From Marilutibacter spongiae (GTDB lineage: Bacteria; Pseudomonadota; Gammaproteobacteria; Xanthomonadales; Xanthomonadaceae), in the NCBI RefSeq assembly GCF_014145325.1, contig NZ_JACHTF010000017.1, positions 33,911 to 97,910 of the forward strand: a stretch of 64,000 bases of DNA, written 5' to 3'. The position numbers and the translations under genes are program-made. Positions within the stretch are counted from its first letter, which is position 1, and each line of letters opens with the position of its first letter. Under the pieces are notes generated by a model, which was given only the letters and a program-made list of their open reading frames with translations, did no database searches and was not told the DNA's origin. Of this stretch, positions 18,684 to 31,402 are shown in pieces.

Positions 18684-20419
18684 ACGGCGCCCGCTGGCTC
18701 GTGCAGGCCCTGGTCGCCGAGGGCGTCGACACGCTGTTCGGCTACCCGGGCGGCGCGATCATGCCGTTCTACGATGCCCTGCACGGCTCGGACCTGAAGC
18801 ATGTCCTGGTCCGCCACGAGCAGGGCGCGGCCTTCGCCGCGAACGGTTATGCGCGAGCCAGCGGGCGCGTCGGTGTATGCGTGGCGACGTCCGGCCCGGG
18901 CGCCTCGAACCTGGTCACCGGCATCGCCGACGCGATGCTCGACTCGGTGCCGATGGTGGTCATCACCGGCCAGGTCGCCACCGGCCTGATGGGCACGGAT
19001 GCCTTCCAGGAGCTCGATGTCTTCAGCATGACGATGTCGATCGTGAAGCACAGCTTCATCGTGCGTCGCGTCGAGGACCTGCCCGGTGTCGTCGCCGAGG
19101 CCTTCCGCATCGCACGCTCGGGTCGGCCGGGGCCGGTCCTCATCGATTTCCCCAAGGACGTGCAGGTGGCCGATGCCGACCGCCTGGCGCCGCATGCGCC
19201 GCTGGCCATCGACGACGTGCCGGCACCGGCCGACGCCTCGCTGCACGAGGCCCTGGCGTTGATGTCGCAGGCGCGGCAGCCGGTCGTGTACGGCGGCGGC
19301 GGCATCGCGCTGGGGCATGCCGTGGAGGTGTTCCGCGACTTCGTCAATGCGACCCAGATCCCCACCGTGCTGACCCTCAAGGGCCTGGGCGCCCTGCCCG
19401 CCGGCCACGCGCTCAACCTGGGCATGCTGGGCATGCACGGCAGCCAGGCCGCCAACCTGGCCGTACAGGAGTGCGACCTGCTGATCGTGGTGGGTGCCCG
19501 CTTCGACGACCGTGCGACCGGCAAGCTGGCCGAGTTCGCGCCGCGTGCCCGGGTGGTCCACATGGACCCGGATGCCTGCGAGATCGGCAAGTTGCGCCAT
19601 GCCGACGCCGGCGTCAACGGCGACATCTGCACCGCGCTGAAAGCCCTGACCCTGCCCGCCGCCGCGCATGTGCACGGCCGGCATGCGCGCGCACGGCGCG
19701 AATGGCGCGACACCTGCCAGGCCCGCGCGCGCCAGCATGCCGCGCGCTACGACGCCCCGGGCGACACGGTCTACGCTCCGGCGCTGCTCAAGCGCCTGTC
19801 CGAGATCGCGCCCGACGCCGTCGTCGCCTGCGACGTCGGCCAGCACCAGATGTGGGTCGCCCAGCACTGGCGTTTCCAGCATCCGCGCCAGCACCTGACC
19901 AGCGGTGCGCTGGGCGCGATGGGCTTCGGCCTGCCGGCCGCGCTGGGCGCGCAGATGCAGGATCCCGGTGCGCGCGTGGTCTGCGTCAGCGGCGACGGTT
20001 CGTTCCTGATGAACGTGCAGGAGCTGGCCACGGCCGCGCGCTACCGGCTGCCGGTGAAGATCGTGCTGCTCGACAACCAGGCCCTGGGCATGGTGCGCCA
20101 GTGGCAGGAGCTGTTCTTCGAGAAGCGCTATTCGGAGATCGACCTGTCCGACAACCCGGACTTCGGCGCCCTGGCCGCGGCATTCGGCATCGCCGCCCTC
20201 CACGTCGACCGCGCCGACGAGGTGGAAGGCGCGCTGCAAGCACTGATGGCCGTGCCCGGCCCGGCCCTGTTGCACGTCGCGATCGACCAGCAGGCGAACG
20301 TCTGGCCGCTGGTGCCGCCCAACCACAACAACGCCCAGATGCTCGACGGCGCCCCCGTCGAAACCGGGCCCACCGCCCTCGCCCCCACTCCGGAGACGCC
20401 CCATGCGCTACCAGCTTGA
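18680..20419 (+). CDS. ilvG: Acetolactate synthase large subunit
   Basis: A 579-residue ThDP enzyme that starts both the valine/leucine and the isoleucine branches. Visible marks are the catalytic Glu in [15 protein letters not shown] (about 48), the ThDP/Mg motif [13 protein letters not shown] (about 438-450), and [12 protein letters not shown]. The following small subunit with a single ACT domain is of the IlvM type, which identifies the large subunit as IlvG-like. It overlaps ilvM by 17 bases. Confidence 0.92.
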   Translation: MNGARWLVQALVAEGVDTLFGYPGGAIMPFYDALHGSDLKHVLVRHEQGAAFAANGYARASGRVGVCVATSGPGASNLVTGIADAMLDSVPMVVITGQVATGLMGTDAFQELDVFSMTMSIVKHSFIVRRVEDLPGVVAEAFRIARSGRPGPVLIDFPKDVQVADADRLAPHAPLAIDDVPAPADASLHEALALMSQARQPVVYGGGGIALGHAVEVFRDFVNATQIPTVLTLKGLGALPAGHALNLGMLGMHGSQAANLAVQECDLLIVVGARFDDRATGKLAEFAPRARVVHMDPDACEIGKLRHADAGVNGDICTALKALTLPAAAHVHGRHARARREWRDTCQARARQHAARYDAPGDTVYAPALLKRLSEIAPDAVVACDVGQHQMWVAQHWRFQHPRQHLTSGALGAMGFGLPAALGAQMQDPGARVVCVSGDGSFLMNVQELATAARYRLPVKIVLLDNQALGMVRQWQELFFEKRYSEIDLSDNPDFGALAAAFGIAALHVDRADEVEGALQALMAVPGPALLHVAIDQQANVWPLVPPNHNNAQMLDGAPVETGPTALAPTPETPHALPA

Positions 20420-20639
20420 TCTGACCCTGCGACAGGCCGAGGGCGCGCTCGCGCGCGTGCTTGGCACCGCCGAACGCCGGGGCTTCCGCCCGCTCGCCGT
20501 GGACGGCGAAGCGCAATCCGACGGCGACCGCTGGCATCTGCGCCTGATGGTCGAGAGCGACCGTGCCGACGCCAGCCTGCAGACGCAGCTGGCCAAGCTG
20601 CACGACTGCCTGGCCGTGGAGGTGTCGCCGTGCAGCTGA
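20403..20639 (+). CDS. ilvM: Acetolactate synthase small subunit (ACT domain)
   Basis: A 78-residue single ACT domain ([20 protein letters not shown]...), the size of IlvM of isozyme II rather than the roughly 160-residue IlvH/IlvN. It begins inside the end of ilvG and overlaps ilvE by ten bases. It should stabilise and tune the synthase; IlvM-type subunits usually confer little valine inhibition. Confidence 0.85.
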   Translation: MRYQLDLTLRQAEGALARVLGTAERRGFRPLAVDGEAQSDGDRWHLRLMVESDRADASLQTQLAKLHDCLAVEVSPCS

Positions 20640-21559
20640 ACGACGCGACCGCCGTGGCCGAGCCGCCGCGCGAGGCCGCCAACGATGCGGCGACCGATTC
20701 GCCGCGGGTGTGGTTCGACGGGCGCCTGGTGGCGATCGACTCGCCGCAGGCACCGTTGACCACCCATGCCATGCACTACGGCAGCGGCGTGTTCGAGGGT
20801 ATCCGCAGCTATGCGACCGCCGACGGCGGGGCCGCGGTGTTCCGCCTGCCCGAGCACATGGAGCGCATGCGCAAGGGCGCCGAGCTGCTGGGGATCGACT
20901 TCGACGTCGAGCGCGCCAGCGAGGCCGTGCTGGAGACGCTGCGCGCCAACCGCCACGCCGATGCCTACATCCGTCCGCTGGCCTGGCTGGGCAGCGGCAC
21001 CATCGGCCTGGACGTCTCGCCGCTCACCCAGCACTACATGGTCGCGACCATGGCCACACAGGTGCACCTGGCCGGCAAGGCCGCGCGCCTGGGCGTGTCG
21101 GGCTGGCGCCGCAACCCCGCCACCTCGCTGCCCCCGCTGAAGCTGTGCGGCGGCTACGTCAATTCGGTCCTGGCCAAGCGCGAAGCCAAGCAGCGCGGCT
21201 TCGACGAGGCGCTGTTCGTCGACGCCGAGGGCTTCGTCGTCGAATGCACGGGCGCGAACGTCTTCATGGTGCGCAACGGCAGCATCACCGCCGCGAGCCA
21301 TCCCGACGCGCTGGACGGCATCACCCGCGCCACCCTGGTCGAGCTCACCGGCGCGCACTCGCGGCCGGTGACGCTGGAGGAGCTCAGGCAGGCCGACGAG
21401 GTGTTCGTGTGCGGCACCGCCGCCGAGGTCGCGCCGATCGCATCGCTGGACGACACGGTGTTCGGGGACAACCCGCTCACGCGCGAATTCCAGGCCTTGT
21501 ATGCCCGCATCGTGCGCGGGGCCGAGCCCCGCCACGCCCGCTGGCTGACGGTGGTCTGA
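20630..21559 (+). CDS. ilvE: Branched-chain amino-acid aminotransferase
   Basis: A 309-residue class IV PLP aminotransferase making the final step to Leu, Ile and Val. MHYGSGVFEGIRSY (about 46-59), YIRPLAWLGSG and KLCGGYVNSVLAKREAK (containing the family region of the PLP site), and ECTGANVFMV are typical. The GTG start at 20630 overlaps ilvM. The N-terminal 20 residues are Ala/Asp-rich and variable. Confidence 0.9.
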   Translation: MQLNDATAVAEPPREAANDAATDSPRVWFDGRLVAIDSPQAPLTTHAMHYGSGVFEGIRSYATADGGAAVFRLPEHMERMRKGAELLGIDFDVERASEAVLETLRANRHADAYIRPLAWLGSGTIGLDVSPLTQHYMVATMATQVHLAGKAARLGVSGWRRNPATSLPPLKLCGGYVNSVLAKREAKQRGFDEALFVDAEGFVVECTGANVFMVRNGSITAASHPDALDGITRATLVELTGAHSRPVTLEELRQADEVFVCGTAAEVAPIASLDDTVFGDNPLTREFQALYARIVRGAEPRHARWLTVV

Positions 21560-21560
21560 C

Positions 21561-22702
21561 ATGGATGGCGACGTAGCCGTAGCCGGCCCGTACCGGCGCC
21601 CGTCCGAAGCCGCACCGGCGGCCGCGGTCGGCGTCGCCGACGTGCTGGCCGCGCAGGCGCGCCTGCGCCGCTACCTGCCGGCGACCCCGGTGCACCATGC
21701 CGAGCGCTTCGGCTGCTGGCTCAAGCTCGAGAACCTGCAGCGCACCGGTTCCTACAAGGTCCGCGGCGCGCTCAACGCGCTGCTCGCCGCGCGCGAACGC
21801 GGCGATGCACGCACCGTCATCGCCGCGTCGGCGGGCAACCACGCGCAGGGCCTGGCCTGGGCGGCCTATCGCCTGGGCATGCAGGCCATCACCGTGATGC
21901 CGCGTGGGGCACCCGAGACCAAGGTCGCCGGCGTCGCCCACTGGGGCGCCACCGTGCGCCTGCATGGCGACAGCTACGACGAGGCCAAGGCCTTCGCCAT
22001 CGAGCTGGCTGCGCAGAACGACTACCGGCTGCTCTCGGCCTTCGACGACCCCGACGTGATCGCCGGCCAGGGCACCGTCGGCCTGGAACTGGCCGCACTG
22101 GCGCCGGACATGGTCCTCGTGCCGATCGGCGGCGGCGGCCTGGCGGCCGGCGTCGCGCTGGCGCTGAAGTCGCAGGGCGTGCGCATCGTCGGTGCCCAGG
22201 TCGAGGGCATCGACGCAATGGCGCGCGCCCTGAAGGGCGACGCCCGCGAACTGGAACCCGCGGCCAGCCTGGCCGACGGCGTCCGCGTCAAGGCGCCGGG
22301 CCTGCTGACCCGGCGCCTGCTCGCCGAGCTGCTCGACGACGTGGTCATCGTGCGCGAGGCCGAGCTGCGCGAGACCCTGGTGCGCCTGGCATTGGAAGAA
22401 CACGTGATCGCCGAGGGCGCCGGCGCCCTCGCCCTCGCCGCCGGCCGTCGCGTCGCCGGCAAGCGCAAGTGCGCAGTGGTCTCCGGCGGCAACCTCGATG
22501 CCGGCGTGCTGGCCACGCTGCTGTCGGAAGTGCGTCCGCGCGCGCCGCGCCGACCACGTCGCCGCACCCGCGAGCCCGTGCCGGCGATCGCCAGCCAGGA
22601 GCCCGCCATTCCCACCCTGCCCACCCGACCCCGACCGCCCATGGCCGCCACGCCGCCCATCCGCGTCCCGCGCGCACGCCACCCTGACGAGGAAGTCTTC
22701 GC

Positions 22703-22706
<4 letters not shown>
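21561..22706 (+). CDS. ilvA: Threonine dehydratase without the ACT-like regulatory domains
   Basis: A 381-residue PLP enzyme deaminating threonine to 2-oxobutyrate, the entry to isoleucine. The PLP lysine is in [13 protein letters not shown] (about 61), with [12 protein letters not shown] and [15 protein letters not shown]. The catalytic core ends near residue 320 and is followed by a roughly 60-residue Arg/Pro-rich tail instead of the two ACT-like regulatory domains of E. coli IlvA. In length it resembles catabolic TdcB, but the place in the ilv operon argues for a biosynthetic role. Isoleucine inhibition, if any, must work differently. It follows ilvE by one base and overlaps leuA by four. 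Confidence 0.88.
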
Positions 22707-24268
<1,562 letters not shown>

Positions 24269-24337
24269 TATCCCCAACCTCCCCTCTACGTACTTCCGGC
24301 GCAGCGCGCCGGGACGCCAGCCGCCGGACACCCCGAC

Positions 24338-25783
24338 ATGACCGTACAAGCTCCCCGCACCCTGTTCGACAAGCTCTGGGACGCGCACCTCGTCAGCCCA
24401 GAAACCGAGGCGGCACCCGCCGTGCTCTACATCGACCTGCACCTGATCCATGAAGTGACCTCGCCACAGGCCTTCTCGGAGCTCGAGTCGCGCGCGCTTT
24501 CGCCGCGCCGGCCCGACCTCACCAAGGGCACGATGGACCACTCCACGCCGACCTTGCCGGCCGGTGCCGACGGCGCGCTTCCCTACGCCTCCGAGCAGGC
24601 GCGGGCCCAGGTCGAGCGCCTGCGCGGGAACTGCGCGCGGCACGGCATCGAGCTGTTCGACATGGACAGCCCCGCGCGCGGCATCGTCCACGTGATCGGC
24701 CCCGAGCTGGGCCTGACGCGCCCCGGCATGACCATCGTGTGCGGCGACAGCCACACCGCCACCCACGGCGCCTTCGGCGCGCTGGCCTTCGGCATCGGCA
24801 CCAGCGAGGTCGGCCACGTGCTGGCCACGCAATGCCTGCTCCAACGCAAGCCGCGCACCCTGGCGATCAACGTCGAGGGCACGCTTCGCCCGGGCGTCAC
24901 CGCCAAGGACCTGATCCTGCACGTGATCGGGGTGATCGGCGTCAACGGCGGCACCGGCCACGTGATCGAGTACCGCGGCAGCACCATCCGCGCCTTGTCG
25001 ATGGACGAGCGCATGACGGTCTGCAACATGTCCATCGAGGCCGGGGCGCGCGCCGGGCTCGTCGCCCCCGACGAAACGACCTTCGACTACCTGCGCCACG
25101 CGCCGCGCGCGCCGCGCGGCGCCGCCTTCGACGAGGCCGTGGCAGCTTGGCGCAATCTCGGCAGCGACGAGGGCGCGCGCTTCGACCGCGAGGTGCACGT
25201 CGACGCCGCCGACATCCTCCCGACGATCACCTGGGGCACCCATCCCGGCCAGGTCGCCGCAGTCTCGGCGCGGCTGCCCGACACCCGCGGCAGCGACGAC
25301 GCGAAGGCGCGCGATTACATGGGCTGGGACGCCGACGCCGCACTGGCCGGGCGGCCGGTCGACGTCGTCTTCATCGGCAGTTGCACCAACTCGCGACTGT
25401 CGGACCTGCGCGACGCGGCACGGGTGCTCGACGGCCGCCGGGTCCATCCGCGTGTGCGCATGCTCGTGGTGCCCGGTTCGGAACAGGTCAAGCGCGAGGC
25501 CGAGGCCGAAGGCATCGACGCCATCGTGCGCGCGTCGGGCGCGGAGTGGCGCGAGCCGGGCTGCTCGATGTGCATCGCCATGAACGGCGACATGGTCGGG
25601 CCCGGCCAGCTCGCGGTGTCGACCAGCAACCGCAACTTCGAAGGGCGCCAGGGCAAGGGCGCGCGCACCGTGCTCGCCTCCCCGCTGACCGCGGCGGCGT
25701 GCGCGGTCGCGGGCGAGATCATCGACCCGCGCGCCTTCCTGTCCCCAACCACTGCACCCGCCCGCGAACTGGAGACCGTCTGA
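24338..25783 (+). CDS. leuC: 3-isopropylmalate dehydratase large subunit
   Basis: A 481-residue aconitase-family subunit with the [4Fe-4S] ligands in [12 protein letters not shown] (about 346) and [11 protein letters not shown] (about 407-410), plus [13 protein letters not shown]. It forms the active enzyme with LeuD. It follows leuA by 69 bases with no obvious terminator; the stop shares one base with the leuD start (TGATG). Confidence 0.95.
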   Translation: MTVQAPRTLFDKLWDAHLVSPETEAAPAVLYIDLHLIHEVTSPQAFSELESRALSPRRPDLTKGTMDHSTPTLPAGADGALPYASEQARAQVERLRGNCARHGIELFDMDSPARGIVHVIGPELGLTRPGMTIVCGDSHTATHGAFGALAFGIGTSEVGHVLATQCLLQRKPRTLAINVEGTLRPGVTAKDLILHVIGVIGVNGGTGHVIEYRGSTIRALSMDERMTVCNMSIEAGARAGLVAPDETTFDYLRHAPRAPRGAAFDEAVAAWRNLGSDEGARFDREVHVDAADILPTITWGTHPGQVAAVSARLPDTRGSDDAKARDYMGWDADAALAGRPVDVVFIGSCTNSRLSDLRDAARVLDGRRVHPRVRMLVVPGSEQVKREAEAEGIDAIVRASGAEWREPGCSMCIAMNGDMVGPGQLAVSTSNRNFEGRQGKGARTVLASPLTAAACAVAGEIIDPRAFLSPTTAPARELETV

Positions 25784-26379
25784 TGCGTCCCTTCACCGAA
25801 CTGCGTTCGCGCACCGTCGTGTTGCGTGAACGCAACATCGACACCGACCAGATCATCCCCGCGCGCTTCCTGACCACGACCGAGCGGCAGGGCCTGGGCC
25901 AGCATGCCTTCCAGGACTGGCGACAGCGCGGGGACGGCTCGCCGGACCCGGACTTCCCCTTCAACCGCCCGGAGAATGCCGGCGCCTCGATCCTGGTCGC
26001 AGGCCGCAACTTCGGCTGCGGCTCCTCGCGCGAGCACGCGCCCTGGGCGCTCGTCGACCTGGGCCTGCGCGCGGTGATCAGCGCGGAGATCGCCGACATC
26101 TTCCGCAGCAACGCGCTCAAGAACGGCCTGCTGCCGGTGGTACTGGACGAAGCGGTGGTCGACGAGCTGCTCGACCACCCGGGGATCGAACTGCACATCG
26201 ACGTGGCGCGCCGCCTGGTCACCCTGCCCGGCGGCAGCCAGGTCGAGTTCCCGCTGGACGCGTTCGCCCGCACCTGCCTGCTGGAGGGCGTCGACCAGCT
26301 CGGCTACCTGCTCCGCCAGGCGCCCGCCATCCAACGTTACGAGGCAATGCAACATGAGGGCCACGCCCATGCACGCTGA
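25783..26379 (+). CDS. leuD: 3-isopropylmalate dehydratase small subunit
   Basis: A 198-residue swivelling-domain subunit with [13 protein letters not shown] near the N-terminus and [17 protein letters not shown] (about 71-87), the family signature. The start is coupled to leuC (TGATG). It overlaps leuB by 11 bases. Confidence 0.95.
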   Translation: MRPFTELRSRTVVLRERNIDTDQIIPARFLTTTERQGLGQHAFQDWRQRGDGSPDPDFPFNRPENAGASILVAGRNFGCGSSREHAPWALVDLGLRAVISAEIADIFRSNALKNGLLPVVLDEAVVDELLDHPGIELHIDVARRLVTLPGGSQVEFPLDAFARTCLLEGVDQLGYLLRQAPAIQRYEAMQHEGHAHAR

Positions 26380-27457
26380 CATCGTCGTCCTGCCCGGGGA
26401 CGGCATCGGTCCCGAAGTGACCGCCGCCGCCGTGCAGGTCCTGCTCGCGGTCGGCAAGCGCTACGGCCATGGCTTCCGTTTCAGCGAACACCTCATCGGA
26501 GGCGCCGCGATCGACGCCACCGGCGAGGCCCTGCCGGCTGCCACCCTGGAGGCCGCCCGCCGTGCCGACGCGGTCCTGCTGGGCGCCGTGGGCGGGCCTA
26601 AATGGTCCGATCCACGGGCGCCCGTGCGACCCGAGCAGGGCCTTCTGGCGATCCGCGCCGCGCTGGGCCTGTTCGCCAACCTGCGCCCGGTGGCACCGCA
26701 TCCCGCCGCGTTCGGCGCCTCGCCGATCAAGCCGCACCTTCTCAACGGCGTCGACCTGGTGGTGGTGCGCGAGCTGACCGGCGGCGTCTATTTCGGCCGC
26801 CGCGAGCGCAGCGACGATCGCGCCAGCGACCTGTGCGAATACAGCGTCGGCGAGATCGAACGCGTCGTCCGTCGTGCCTGCGAGCTGGCCCGCGCGCGCC
26901 GCGGCCGCCTGACCTCGGTGGACAAGGCCAACGTGCTGGAGACCTCGCGACTGTGGCGCGAAGTCGCCGCCCGCGTGGTGCGCGACGAATACCCCGACGT
27001 CGAGCTCGAGCACCAGCTGGTCGATTCGATGGCGATGCACCTGCTCGCCAAGCCGCGCGAGTACGACGTCATCGTCACCGAGAACATGTTCGGCGACATC
27101 CTCACCGACGAAGCCTCGATGCTCGCCGGCTCGCTCGGCCTGCTGCCCTCCGCCTCGCTGGGCGAGGGCCGGGTGGGCCTGTACGAGCCGATCCATGGTT
27201 CTGCGCCCGACATCGCGGGACGCGGCATCGCCAACCCCTATGCGGCGATCCTGAGCGCCGCCCTGCTGCTGCGCCACTCGCTGGGACTGGATGCCGAGGC
27301 GGCCTGCGTGGAGGCGGCCGTCGCCGGGGTGCTGGAGGCCGGCGTGTTCACCGCCGACCTGGCCGCGGAAGGCCAGGCGGTCTCCACGCGCGAAGCCACC
27401 CTGGCGGTGATCGACCGCCTGCAGCACGACTGCGTGGTGGTCGAGCTGCGCGACTGA
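26369..27457 (+). CDS. leuB: 3-isopropylmalate dehydrogenase
   Basis: A 362-residue NAD-dependent decarboxylating dehydrogenase. [10 protein letters not shown] (about 8-17) opens the protein; [11 protein letters not shown] and [20 protein letters not shown] are the substrate and metal region. ATG 26369 is preferred to the ATG five codons earlier because GAGGG lies at the proper distance. It is the last gene of the ilv-leu operon. Confidence 0.94.
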   Translation: MHADIVVLPGDGIGPEVTAAAVQVLLAVGKRYGHGFRFSEHLIGGAAIDATGEALPAATLEAARRADAVLLGAVGGPKWSDPRAPVRPEQGLLAIRAALGLFANLRPVAPHPAAFGASPIKPHLLNGVDLVVVRELTGGVYFGRRERSDDRASDLCEYSVGEIERVVRRACELARARRGRLTSVDKANVLETSRLWREVAARVVRDEYPDVELEHQLVDSMAMHLLAKPREYDVIVTENMFGDILTDEASMLAGSLGLLPSASLGEGRVGLYEPIHGSAPDIAGRGIANPYAAILSAALLLRHSLGLDAEAACVEAAVAGVLEAGVFTADLAAEGQAVSTREATLAVIDRLQHDCVVVELRD

Positions 27458-27520
27458 GTCCAATGTTGCCGCGGTCGCCATGGATGGTAGGGTCAGGGAC
27501 GGCCCGCCGCGGACACCCTC

Positions 27521-28192
27521 ATGCCTCTTGCTTCGATGCCCCTGACCCGCCTCGCCGGCGGCGCGCTGGTCCTGCTCATCGCGGCCTGCCGTGCACCGGC
27601 CGATACGCCCCGCGTGGCAGCGCCGTACGCGCAGGCAACACGCGGCGGCGCGGGCGCATCGACCCCGGCCGACGCGTTCTTCGCGCGCCTGTCCGCCCTG
27701 TGCGGACAGGCCTTCGCCGGACGCGTCGTCGTCGACACGCCCCCGCCCGCGGGCAACGACCCCTTCGCCGGGCAGGCGCTGGTGATGCACGTGCGCGACT
27801 GCGACGAGGATGAGCTGCGCATGCCTTTCCATGTCGGCGCGGATCGCTCGCGCACCTGGGTGCTCGGCCGGACCGCGACGGGCCTGCGCCTGCACCACGA
27901 CCACCGCCATGAAGACGGCAGCGAGGACGTGTTGACGATGTACGGCGGCCATACCGTCGAGCCCGGCACGCCCGGGCGGCAGGTCTTCCCGGCCGATGCA
28001 GGCTCGAAGGCACTTTTCACCCGCGAGGGGCGCGCGGTCTCGAACGCGAACGCCTGGGCGATGGAGATCGCGCCGGGAACGATGTTCGCCTACGCGTTGA
28101 CCCGCCCCGGCCGGGAATTCCGCGTGGAGTTCGACCTCGCTGCACCGGTCGACCCACCTCCGCCGGCCTGGGGCCACGACGGGCCCCGATGA
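27521..28192 (+). CDS. Putative secreted lipoprotein, unknown function
   Basis: A 223-residue protein with a lipoprotein signal (LVLLIAAC lipobox near residue 24). The mature part contains a Cys pair (ALCGQAF and VRDCDED) and His-rich HHDHRHEDGSED. I do not recognise a named domain; it looks like a conserved hypothetical found in this family of bacteria. A second ATG at 27536 could be the true start. A TAGGGT at 27488 could be its -10. The gene ends 45 bases from the convergent RND gene, with an inverted repeat between. Confidence 0.65.
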   Translation: MPLASMPLTRLAGGALVLLIAACRAPADTPRVAAPYAQATRGGAGASTPADAFFARLSALCGQAFAGRVVVDTPPPAGNDPFAGQALVMHVRDCDEDELRMPFHVGADRSRTWVLGRTATGLRLHHDHRHEDGSEDVLTMYGGHTVEPGTPGRQVFPADAGSKALFTREGRAVSNANAWAMEIAPGTMFAYALTRPGREFRVEFDLAAPVDPPPPAWGHDGPR

Positions 28193-28195
28193 AAC

Positions 28196-28221
28196 GGTCC
28201 CGTCGCCAGGCGACGGAACCG
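28196..28221. terminator. Inverted repeat between convergent genes
   Basis: GGTCCCGTCGCC and GGCGACGGAACC form a stem with almost no loop between the lipoprotein gene and the convergent RND gene. It lacks a T run, so it is only a possible bidirectional terminator. Confidence 0.35.
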
Positions 28222-28237
28222 GCGGGCCGGCGCGGGG

Positions 28238-31200
28238 TCAGGCGTCGGCGGGCACCTTGACGCGGAACCAGGCCGCGTAGAGCGCCGGCAGGAAGAACAG
28301 GGTCAGCACCGTCGCCACCAGCAGGCCACCCATGATCGCGACCGCCATGGGTCCGAAGAACACGCTGCGCGACAGCGGGATCATCGCCAGGATCGCCGCG
28401 AGCGCGGTCAGCACGATCGGCCGGAAACGCCGGACGGTGGCCTCGACGATGGCGCGCCAGGTCTCGTGACCCTCGGCGCGATCCTGCTCGATCTGATCGA
28501 CCAGGATCACCGAGTTGCGCATGATCATGCCGGCCAGGGCGATGGTGCCGAGCATCGCGACGAAGCCGAACGGCACGCGGAACACCAGCAGGAACAGGGT
28601 CACGCCGATCAGCCCCAGCGGCGCCGTCAGCAGCACCATCACGCTGCGCGAGAAGCTGCGCAGCTGCATCATCAGCAGGGTGAACACCACGAACAGGAAC
28701 AGCGGCACGCCGGCGATGATCGAGTTCTGGCCGCGCGCCGAATCCTCGACGCTGCCGCCGATGTCGATCGAATAGCCGTATGGCAGGGCCTCGCGCAGGC
28801 CGTCGAGCGTCGGCGATATCTGCGCCATCACCGTCGCCGGCTGGGTGCCGTCGTAGATGTCCGCGCGCACGGTCATCGTCGGGCGCCGGTCGCGGTGCCA
28901 GATGATCCCGTCCTCGAAACCGTACTCCAGCGTCGCCACCTGCCGGATCGGCACGTTGCCGCCGCCCTGCACGGGGATCGCCAGGCTGCCCAGCCCCTCC
29001 AGGTCCAGGCGATCGGCGTCGGTGCCGCGCAGGCGCATCTCGATCAGCTCGTTGCCTTCGCGGTAGGTGCTCACGTGCATGCCCGACAGCGCACTGCCGA
29101 GGAACTGCGCGATCTGCGCCGAACTCAGGCCGATGGCGCGGGCGCGCTCCTGGTCGATCCGCAGGTTGACCACCTTGCCCGGCTCGTCCCAGTCCAGGTT
29201 GACGTTGGCGACGTGCGGGTTGGCCGCGATCTTCGCACGGACGTCGCCGGCGATGCGGCGCACCTCGTCGATGTGCTCGCCCGATACGCGGAACTGCACC
29301 GGATAGCCCACCGGCGGCCCGTTCTCCAGCCGCGTGATGCGCAGCTGCAGTTCGGGGAACAGGGGCACCACGTCGGCGATGAACCACTCGCGCACCGCCT
29401 CGCGGGCCTCGTTGTCCTTCGGCAGCAGCACGAACTGGGCGAAGTTCGCCGCCGGCAGCTGCTGGTCCAGCGGCAGGTAGAAGCGCGGCGAGCCCGTGCC
29501 GACGTAGGCCACGTAGTTGTCCAGGTCCTCGCGCGTGGCCAGGATCGCCTCGAGCTTGCGCGCCTGCGCTTCGGTGGCCTTGAGCGAACTGCCCTCGGCG
29601 AGTTCCATGTCGACCATCAGCTCCGGGCGCACCGAGTCGGGGAAGAACTGCTGCGGGACGAAACGGAACAGCAGCACCGACGCCACGAAGGCCGCGACCG
29701 TGATCAGGATGACGGTCTTGCGACGACGCACGCACCAGCCCAGCAGGTGGCGGAAGCGGGCGTAGAAGCGGGTGTCGTAAGGATCGTGGTCGCGGCCGTC
29801 GTGCGGCGCGGGCGCGATGAAGTCGGCGAAGGCCGGGTGGCGGTCGGCCCAGCGCTGGCGGCGCGCGTGCCAGCGCGCGGCCAGCGACCCGGGCTTCGGC
29901 GCGGCGCCATGACCATGGTCGGGCAGCAGCTTGTCGCCCAGGTAGGGAATGAACATCACCGCCGCGATCCACGACACCACCAGGGCAATGGTCACGACCT
30001 GGAACAGCGAGCGCGTGTACTCGCCCGTGCTCGAGGCCGCCGTCGCGATCGGCAGGAAGCCGGCGGCGGTGATCAGGGTGCCGGTCAGCATCGGGAAGGC
30101 CGTGCTGTCCCAGGCGAAGGCGGCCGCCTTCAGGCGGCTCAGGCCCTGCTCCATCTTGATGGCCATCATCTCCACGGCGATGATCGCGTCGTCGACCAGC
30201 AGGCCCAGCGCCAGCACCAGCGCGCCCAGCGAGATCTTGTGCAGGCCCACGCCGAAGAAGGCCATCACCGCGAAGGTCATCGCCAGCACCAGCGGGATCG
30301 AAAGGGCCACCACCAGGCCGGTGCGCAGGCCCAGCGAGAGGAAGCTCACCAGCAGCACGATGATCACCGCCTCGGTGAGCACCTTGACGAATTCGCCCAC
30401 CGAGGCATCGACCGCGGCAGGCTGGTCGGCGACGCGATGCAGTTCCATGCCGGTCGGCAGGGTTTCCTGCAGGCGCGCGAACTCTTCGTCCAGGGTCTTG
30501 CCCAGGTCGAGGATGTTGCCGCCGTCGCGCATCGCCACGCCCAGGCCGATCGCGTCCTGGCCCATGTAGCGCATGCGGGGCGCGGCGGGATCGGCGAAGC
30601 CGCGTTCCACCTTCGCGAGGTCGTCGAGGCGGAAGGTACGGTCGCCCACGCGGATCGGGAAGGCGCGGATCTCGTCGACCGAGCGGAACCTGCCTTCCAC
30701 CCGCAGCGGGACGCGGCTGCTGTCGGTCTCGAAGAAGCCAGCCGGCACCATCGCGTTCTGTTGCTCGAGCGCCTGCTGCACGGAGGCCGCCGGCACGCCC
30801 AGCGTAGCCAGCTTGTCGTTGGACAGTTCGATCCAGACCTTCTCTTCCTGCACGCCGAACAGCTCGATCTTGCCGACGTCGTCCAGTTCCTGCAGGGCCA
30901 GCTGGATGCGCTCGGCATAGTCCTTGAGCACCGCGTAGTCGAAGCCTTCGCCCGTCAGCGCGTAGATGTTGCCGTAGGTGTCGCCGAATTCATCGTTGAA
31001 GAAGGGCCCGACCACTTCGGCCGGGAGGGTGGCGCGGATGTCGCCGACCTTCTTGCGCACCTGGTACCACAGCGGTTCGATTTCCTTCGAACGCATGGAG
31101 TCCCGGGCCATGAAGATGATCTGCGACTCGCCGGCGCGCGAGTACGAGCGGATGAACTCGTACTCGCCCGTTTCCATGAGCTTCTTCTCGATCCGCTCGG

Positions 31201-31396
31201 TGACCTGGGTGGATACTTCCTCGGCGGTGGCGCCCGGCCACATCGTCCGGATCACCATGGCCTTGAAGGTGAACTCCGGGTCCTCGCTTCGCCCCAGGTT
31301 GAGGTACGAGAAGGTGCCGGCGATCGCGACGACCAGCATCAGGTAGACGACCAGGCTGCGGTGCCGCAGCGCCCATTCGGAGAGATTGAATCGCAT
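28238..31396 (-). CDS. RND efflux permease (AcrB/AcrF family)
   Basis: A 1052-residue inner-membrane proton-driven exporter. The N-terminal cytoplasmic stretch and first helix (LVVYLMLVVAIAGTFSYL) are followed by the large periplasmic loop. The paired Asp motif for proton relay is seen in GLLVDDAIIAVEMMAIKM (about 400-417). A second set of membrane helices closes the protein (LVATVLTLFFLPALYAAWF). Length fits the family. It lies six bases after the membrane fusion gene. The sequence is closer to multidrug-type than to metal-type pumps by general appearance; substrates cannot be deduced. Confidence 0.92.
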   Translation of the reverse strand: MRFNLSEWALRHRSLVVYLMLVVAIAGTFSYLNLGRSEDPEFTFKAMVIRTMWPGATAEEVSTQVTERIEKKLMETGEYEFIRSYSRAGESQIIFMARDSMRSKEIEPLWYQVRKKVGDIRATLPAEVVGPFFNDEFGDTYGNIYALTGEGFDYAVLKDYAERIQLALQELDDVGKIELFGVQEEKVWIELSNDKLATLGVPAASVQQALEQQNAMVPAGFFETDSSRVPLRVEGRFRSVDEIRAFPIRVGDRTFRLDDLAKVERGFADPAAPRMRYMGQDAIGLGVAMRDGGNILDLGKTLDEEFARLQETLPTGMELHRVADQPAAVDASVGEFVKVLTEAVIIVLLVSFLSLGLRTGLVVALSIPLVLAMTFAVMAFFGVGLHKISLGALVLALGLLVDDAIIAVEMMAIKMEQGLSRLKAAAFAWDSTAFPMLTGTLITAAGFLPIATAASSTGEYTRSLFQVVTIALVVSWIAAVMFIPYLGDKLLPDHGHGAAPKPGSLAARWHARRQRWADRHPAFADFIAPAPHDGRDHDPYDTRFYARFRHLLGWCVRRRKTVILITVAAFVASVLLFRFVPQQFFPDSVRPELMVDMELAEGSSLKATEAQARKLEAILATREDLDNYVAYVGTGSPRFYLPLDQQLPAANFAQFVLLPKDNEAREAVREWFIADVVPLFPELQLRITRLENGPPVGYPVQFRVSGEHIDEVRRIAGDVRAKIAANPHVANVNLDWDEPGKVVNLRIDQERARAIGLSSAQIAQFLGSALSGMHVSTYREGNELIEMRLRGTDADRLDLEGLGSLAIPVQGGGNVPIRQVATLEYGFEDGIIWHRDRRPTMTVRADIYDGTQPATVMAQISPTLDGLREALPYGYSIDIGGSVEDSARGQNSIIAGVPLFLFVVFTLLMMQLRSFSRSVMVLLTAPLGLIGVTLFLLVFRVPFGFVAMLGTIALAGMIMRNSVILVDQIEQDRAEGHETWRAIVEATVRRFRPIVLTALAAILAMIPLSRSVFFGPMAVAIMGGLLVATVLTLFFLPALYAAWFRVKVPADA

Positions 31397-31402
31397 GGCG
31401 GC